From: Hypoxylon rubiginosum
Lineage: Eukaryota; Ascomycota; Sordariomycetes; Xylariales; Hypoxylaceae
Direction of reading: 5' to 3'
Length of the DNA: 64,000 bases
NCBI GenBank assembly: GCA_902806565.1
Contig: CADCXA010000062.1
Coordinates: 496,001-560,000 of the forward strand
The notes under the pieces were generated by a model. That model worked only from the letters and a program-made list of their open reading frames with translations. It was not told where the DNA came from and made no database searches. Shown here one piece after another: positions 60,908 through 64,000 of the stretch. A program made the position numbers and the translations under genes. Within the stretch, counting starts at the first letter, position 1. Every line of letters starts with the position of its first letter.

Positions 60908-61061
60908 TATTAAATTTAAAAATTAGTTAATAATTAAAAATAAATAAACTTTTATTAAATAAGCTTTTAAATTAAGATTTTATATATAATAATAATATAA
61001 AAATTATACACTTTTTAATTAAAAGATTTAAACTTAATTTAATTAACCTTTAAATCTAACA
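60908..61061 (+). repeat. 3' LTR of retrotransposon 3 and right edge of the island
   Basis: Ends TCTAACA, an unmutated canonical CA terminus, where the 5' copy ends TTTAATA. Normal-composition DNA begins at the next base. Confidence 0.87.
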
Positions 61062-61149
61062 TGTTCTTGTTAGTTAAGGATAGATGGTATCTGGCCTAGG
61101 TACCAGGTAGGTAAAACCTTCGAAAGCTAAAACTTATCTGTGGCTAACG

Positions 61150-61170
61150 CCCCCCCCCCCCCCCCCCCCC
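61150..61170. repeat. Poly-C homopolymer, 21 nt
   Basis: Twenty-one C residues between the island and the GMC gene stop, followed by the palindrome TTCGGCCGAA. Confidence 0.95.
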
Positions 61171-61213
61171 TTCGGCCGAAGGACGGGTAGCGCAGTTCAG
61201 TCTTGACCAGGCA

Positions 61214-63240
61214 TCACCTCAGCCCGTGAGTGTCCTTGATCAAATCCGCGGCCCGTTCTGCAAAAGCGTATACGGTAGCTTGCAAGTTCGCCGTGCTGAT
61301 CAGCGGAACGGCACTCGCGTCGACCACGCGCAAGTTCTGCGTCCCGTAGACTCGCAGCTGCGCATCCACAACGCCGCCTTTCTCCCTAGGCAACATGGCA
61401 CAGGTGCCTCCCACGTGCCACATTGAGACTGCGCTGGTTTGCACGTATTTCTTAGCTTGGTCTAGATTTCTGGAATCCGACGCGGGGTCTCGGCGGCGGA
61501 GAGGCTGCTTCAGCAGCTTGCTGAAGGCGGGCGAGCTGGCGAGAGTCTCGGCGTACTGCATGTGGCGCGCAAAGACCTCGAGGTCAAGGGGGTTAGACAG
61601 ATAGTTAGGGTCGATGACTGGAGGGGATGAGACTTGATCCGAGACAATGTGAACGCTGCCGCGGGAGAGCGGTTGGGAGAGCATGACGCCAAAAGTGATA
61701 AAATTTCCAGGCACCGGGTCGGCAGGGGAGTCAGAACTTGGCTCAACAGGGGGAGTCAGTTGTACAAGTGCCGTTAGATAGGCCCCCGTTGGTTCTCTCG
61801 AATGAAGTATTGTGTTCTCAGCAACTTCGTGGTAAATACGAGCCCTTTCTTGGCTAGGATCTGTCCCTACGGGTGGACGGTTCAGGCGGAGCAGCTCCTT
61901 TAGTATCTCATGGTCTTTCCCCGAGAGGGATTGGACCAAAGGCAGGTATGCGTAGGTATAAAATGCCACAGAGCTCAGCATACCGCTTCGGCTAGTGTCG
62001 TATTCTATCTCTATAGTTATCTGGACTTAGCAATTGTGGTTTCTGAATGGCTCAGCCAATAATACCGGATATCTGAGATAATAGGACGGGACAAGGGAAG
62101 CTGCAGAGTTAACTAAGTCCCTGGGTGCTACTTACTGGCTCGTTCCACGGCCTCTGGCTCTCTCAGGAAGACGTCGAGGGTTTCGACATTGTCGAATGCC
62201 TCAAAGCTAATATAGCACACAAGGTGGTCGTGAAGGTTTTCGCCAACTTGGGGCAGATTCTGGATAACTTCAATCCCATGCCTTTCAAGTAGCTTTGCAT
62301 CACCTATCCCAGATAATTCGAGCAGCTTCGGCGACTGCAGAGCACCGGCAGCCAATATAACCTCCTTGGTGGCTACCACAGTCTTGGTCTCATTGTCATG
62401 TATATACTGAACTCCGGTTGCTTTTGGAGGCTGGCCGCTGTCGAATAGGATCTTCTCAACAACAGCATTTGTAAGAACTTGCAGATTTTGCCTATCCTTG
62501 ATAGGGTTATAATACGCCGAGACAGAGTAGCTTCTCTCCTTGTTTTCCGGATCAATACTCGCAAGGACACTAAAGCATCCCGCCGAAGAATAGTCAAGGA
62601 AAGGGTCATTCGCCATAGAGGATGAGCAGGTCTCGAATACTTCTGCCCAAGCCCTGCGAATAGGGTGATGCAAGTGGCCAGAAAAGGAGGTCTTGATAGG
62701 GCCTTTCGCTGGGTTACTTTGTTCAGTCCACTCGCCAATTCCAAGGGACTTCTTAAAGGCATCGTCCACCAACGGCGGGGTATAGACCTTGGAGAAATAT
62801 TCCCGAAGGACGTCCCAATTCCACCCTTCATTGCCGAGAGAGCCCCAGGCGTCGATCAAGCCTTTGGTAGGAGGTACAAATATGTGTGCGTTAATAGCAC
62901 TTGAACCACCAAGAGCCTTTCCCTGGTTGATATTAACTGATCTTCCCCCTAGATTTGGCTGTAGCGACCGTTAGTCACTCAATCCCAACTTCATAGCGGC
63001 GAAAAGTTAACATGTACGCACCTGAGGTTCAGTGCGAAAATCCCAATCCGCCTCGGTGCCGAAAAGAGATTTGAAAATAGCTGGAGTCTTAACCCGTGGG
63101 TCTTCGGTACAGTCAGAGCCTGCCTCCAAGATGAGGACACGCTGGCTTGGATCTTCGGACAGCCTGTGAGCTACAACAAGTCCAGCTGTGCCGCCCCCTA
63201 TAACTACAAAGTCGTACGAAGAAGCCGCCATAGTTCCCAA
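61214..63240 (-). CDS. GMC oxidoreductase (choline dehydrogenase/aryl-alcohol oxidase-like)
   Basis: Exons 63240-63022, 62958-62136, 62010-61214 encode 612 residues, a normal GMC length. FAD-binding VVIGGGTAGLVVAHRLS with ILEAGSD lies at the N-terminus; GMC signature 1 spans NQGKALGGSSAINAH; signature 2 is GALQSPKLLELSGIG; the C-terminal active site has MWHVGGTCAM with the catalytic His and VDASAVPLISTANLQATVYAFAE, where the usual Asn-Pro is Asn-Leu. No signal peptide is evident. Two in-frame ATGs (63240 and 63231) are both possible starts. The third exon acceptor could also be six bases downstream (TAG before 62004). The stop is only 153 bp from the RIP island, yet the coding sequence shows no RIP damage. 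Substrate is unknown; primary alcohols are usual in the family. Confidence 0.9.
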
Positions 63241-64000
63241 CTCAAATTCTGGTAAATTCTCGGATATAGATTTGGCTTGGTCAGCTGAGCGGGAAGGGAA
63301 GTCGATAGTGTTATCAAATGTAACAATTAGAAATCTTCAATGTTCAAGATCTTTTTATTTCTAATGGCGGAAGGGATGAGGATGATATGGACCGGCATCG
63401 ACTCAATAACACGTGCTCTTCTCGGGTCACACAGGTGTGACGGCGCAGGTGATGTAGGATGGGGTACGGTTAATTGGCTCTTTGTGTTTCGGCTTGGCTA
63501 CCCAACACAATGGCTTGATGAAAGATGTTTGCAATACCGAACGTTCGGCATTGGCGTCTGCTGACTCAAGGTGGCCAACCAACCAGAGAATTGGAGCCTA
63601 ACGGAATGGTGGCACGGTCCCGGCGTATCGCGTCGGGACCGTGACACATAGTGAGAATGTGGCGATAGTTGCGGGTGAACGGAACTTAGCACTCATTATG
63701 CCCCTGGGCCGTTAGCTGTTGGCTGTTGGCTGTTAGCTCAAAATAATGAGGTAATGACGACAACCAAAACTACTTCTCATGCAGGACTCTTACAAGCCAA
63801 ACTCGATGATGCTGAGAACGATGACATTTTGGCATAAGTCTTTGGACTAATCACTAAATTCACTAGAAGAAAAAATGTCGGAGGGCTGTAGTAACATTTA
63901 CGTATTGAATTTAGAACTGAGGACATGATCCCTCCCACAAGTTAATATCCTCAAGTTTGGTGTCAAAAAGGATGAGTCCCAGTAATAGCCGCAGCACAAT
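63241..64000. other. Intergenic region at right edge, 760 bp
   Basis: Promoter side of the GMC gene. It contains a strong hairpin at 63613-63643 and a short tandem GTTGGCT/GTTAGCT run at about 63711-63738. No gene seen. Confidence 0.5.
63613..63643. repeat. Perfect inverted repeat, 10 bp arms
   Basis: CACGGTCCCG at 63613-63622 and its exact reverse complement at 63634-63643, loop of 11 bases. GC-rich arms would form a stable hairpin or a dyad for a dimeric DNA-binding protein. It lies about 370-400 bp upstream of the GMC start. Confidence 0.85.

Larger units (their letters stand above)
36945..61061. other. RIP-mutated AT-rich transposon island, 24.1 kb
   Basis: Almost pure A/T sequence with scattered C and G, devoid of intact genes, with sharp edges at a terminal inverted repeat (36945) and an LTR end (61061). 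TpA is extremely common and residual C often sits in CpG or CpT, as expected after RIP (C to T in CpA on both strands). The entire length is accounted for by one DNA transposon and three LTR retrotransposons, listed separately. Confidence 0.95.
55872..61061 (+). mobile_element. Ty1/copia-type LTR retrotransposon 3, 5190 bp, RIP-inactivated
   Basis: Two 154 bp LTRs (55872-56025 and 60908-61061). Flanks are TATTT (55867-55871) and TGTTC (61062-61066), identical apart from two transitions. In the + frame around 58330-58740 the end of a copia integrase can be followed: AYLYN-like ITTYLYNYI, then AYLRIYGCKAY-like IYLIYKYKIYV, a YLINY segment, then NIYRIW-like block. Integrase precedes the remaining 1.5-2 kb that should hold reverse transcriptase and RNase H, the copia order. 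The element length is typical of the group. Confidence 0.85.

Noticed and set aside
36945..61061. The AT-rich block as mitochondrial or centromeric DNA
   Set aside because: TIRs, LTR pairs, target duplications and mutated RT/integrase frames explain it as RIPped transposons; no mitochondrial gene is readable.
1..64000. CRISPR arrays, operons, Shine-Dalgarno sites, riboswitches
   Set aside because: Looked for and not seen; spliceosomal introns show a eukaryotic nuclear genome where these bacterial features are not expected.

Overview
The window is nuclear DNA of a filamentous ascomycete (Pezizomycotina). This is inferred from genes interrupted by many short GT..AG introns (about 50-150 bp), from fungal-only families (Pth11/rhodopsin-like membrane protein, AflR-type Zn2Cys6 regulator, HET-domain remnant, PNS1-type transporter), and from a 24 kb island in which almost every C and G has been lost in the pattern left by repeat-induced point mutation (RIP). 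A Sordariomycete is my best guess, but nothing here fixes the genus.

Layout. (1) 1-17.7 kb looks like part of a secondary-metabolism gene cluster: the 3' end of a cytochrome P450 (cut by the window edge), a seven-helix rhodopsin-like membrane protein, a second P450 on the minus strand, a secreted FAD-linked oxidase, a short-chain dehydrogenase (SDR), an AflR-like Zn2Cys6 regulator, a third P450 and an MFS transporter. No polyketide synthase, NRPS, terpene synthase or prenyltransferase is visible, so any core enzyme would lie left of base 1 or at another locus. (2) 18-28.5 kb is mostly ordinary chromosome: a PNS1/choline-transporter-like protein, a broken HET gene, a decayed tRNA-like sequence, a disordered hypothetical protein, a broken SDR, a small Dabb-domain protein, an F-box protein and another disordered hypothetical protein. 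(3) 29-36.8 kb is a second patch of redox genes: a dead GMC oxidoreductase, an intact SDR with a GC-AG intron, a second secreted FAD oxidase and a salicylate-hydroxylase-like FAD monooxygenase. (4) 36945-61061 is the RIP island. (5) 61.2-63.2 kb carries an intact GMC oxidoreductase on the minus strand, and the last 760 bp hold no gene.

The island is the most informative part. It resolves completely into nested mobile elements. A TIR-bounded DNA transposon (36945-55866; 44 bp terminal inverted repeats whose arms differ at five sites, all C/T or G/A transitions) was entered by two Ty3/gypsy-type LTR retrotransposons (37541-44723 with 321 bp LTRs; 44868-54444 with 230 bp LTRs). A Ty1/copia-type element (55872-61061, 154 bp LTRs) sits immediately to its right. 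LTR pairs are equal in length. The two gypsy-type elements have matching 5 bp target-site duplications, and the copia-type element has a pair that matches after two transitions. With all insertions removed, the DNA transposon is about 2.15 kb, a typical Tc1/mariner (Fot1/Pot2-like) size. All were heavily mutated afterwards.

Gene models were spliced by hand from reading frame, splice sites and family motifs, so exon ends are predictions. Family assignments rest on motifs I recognise; no database search was possible.
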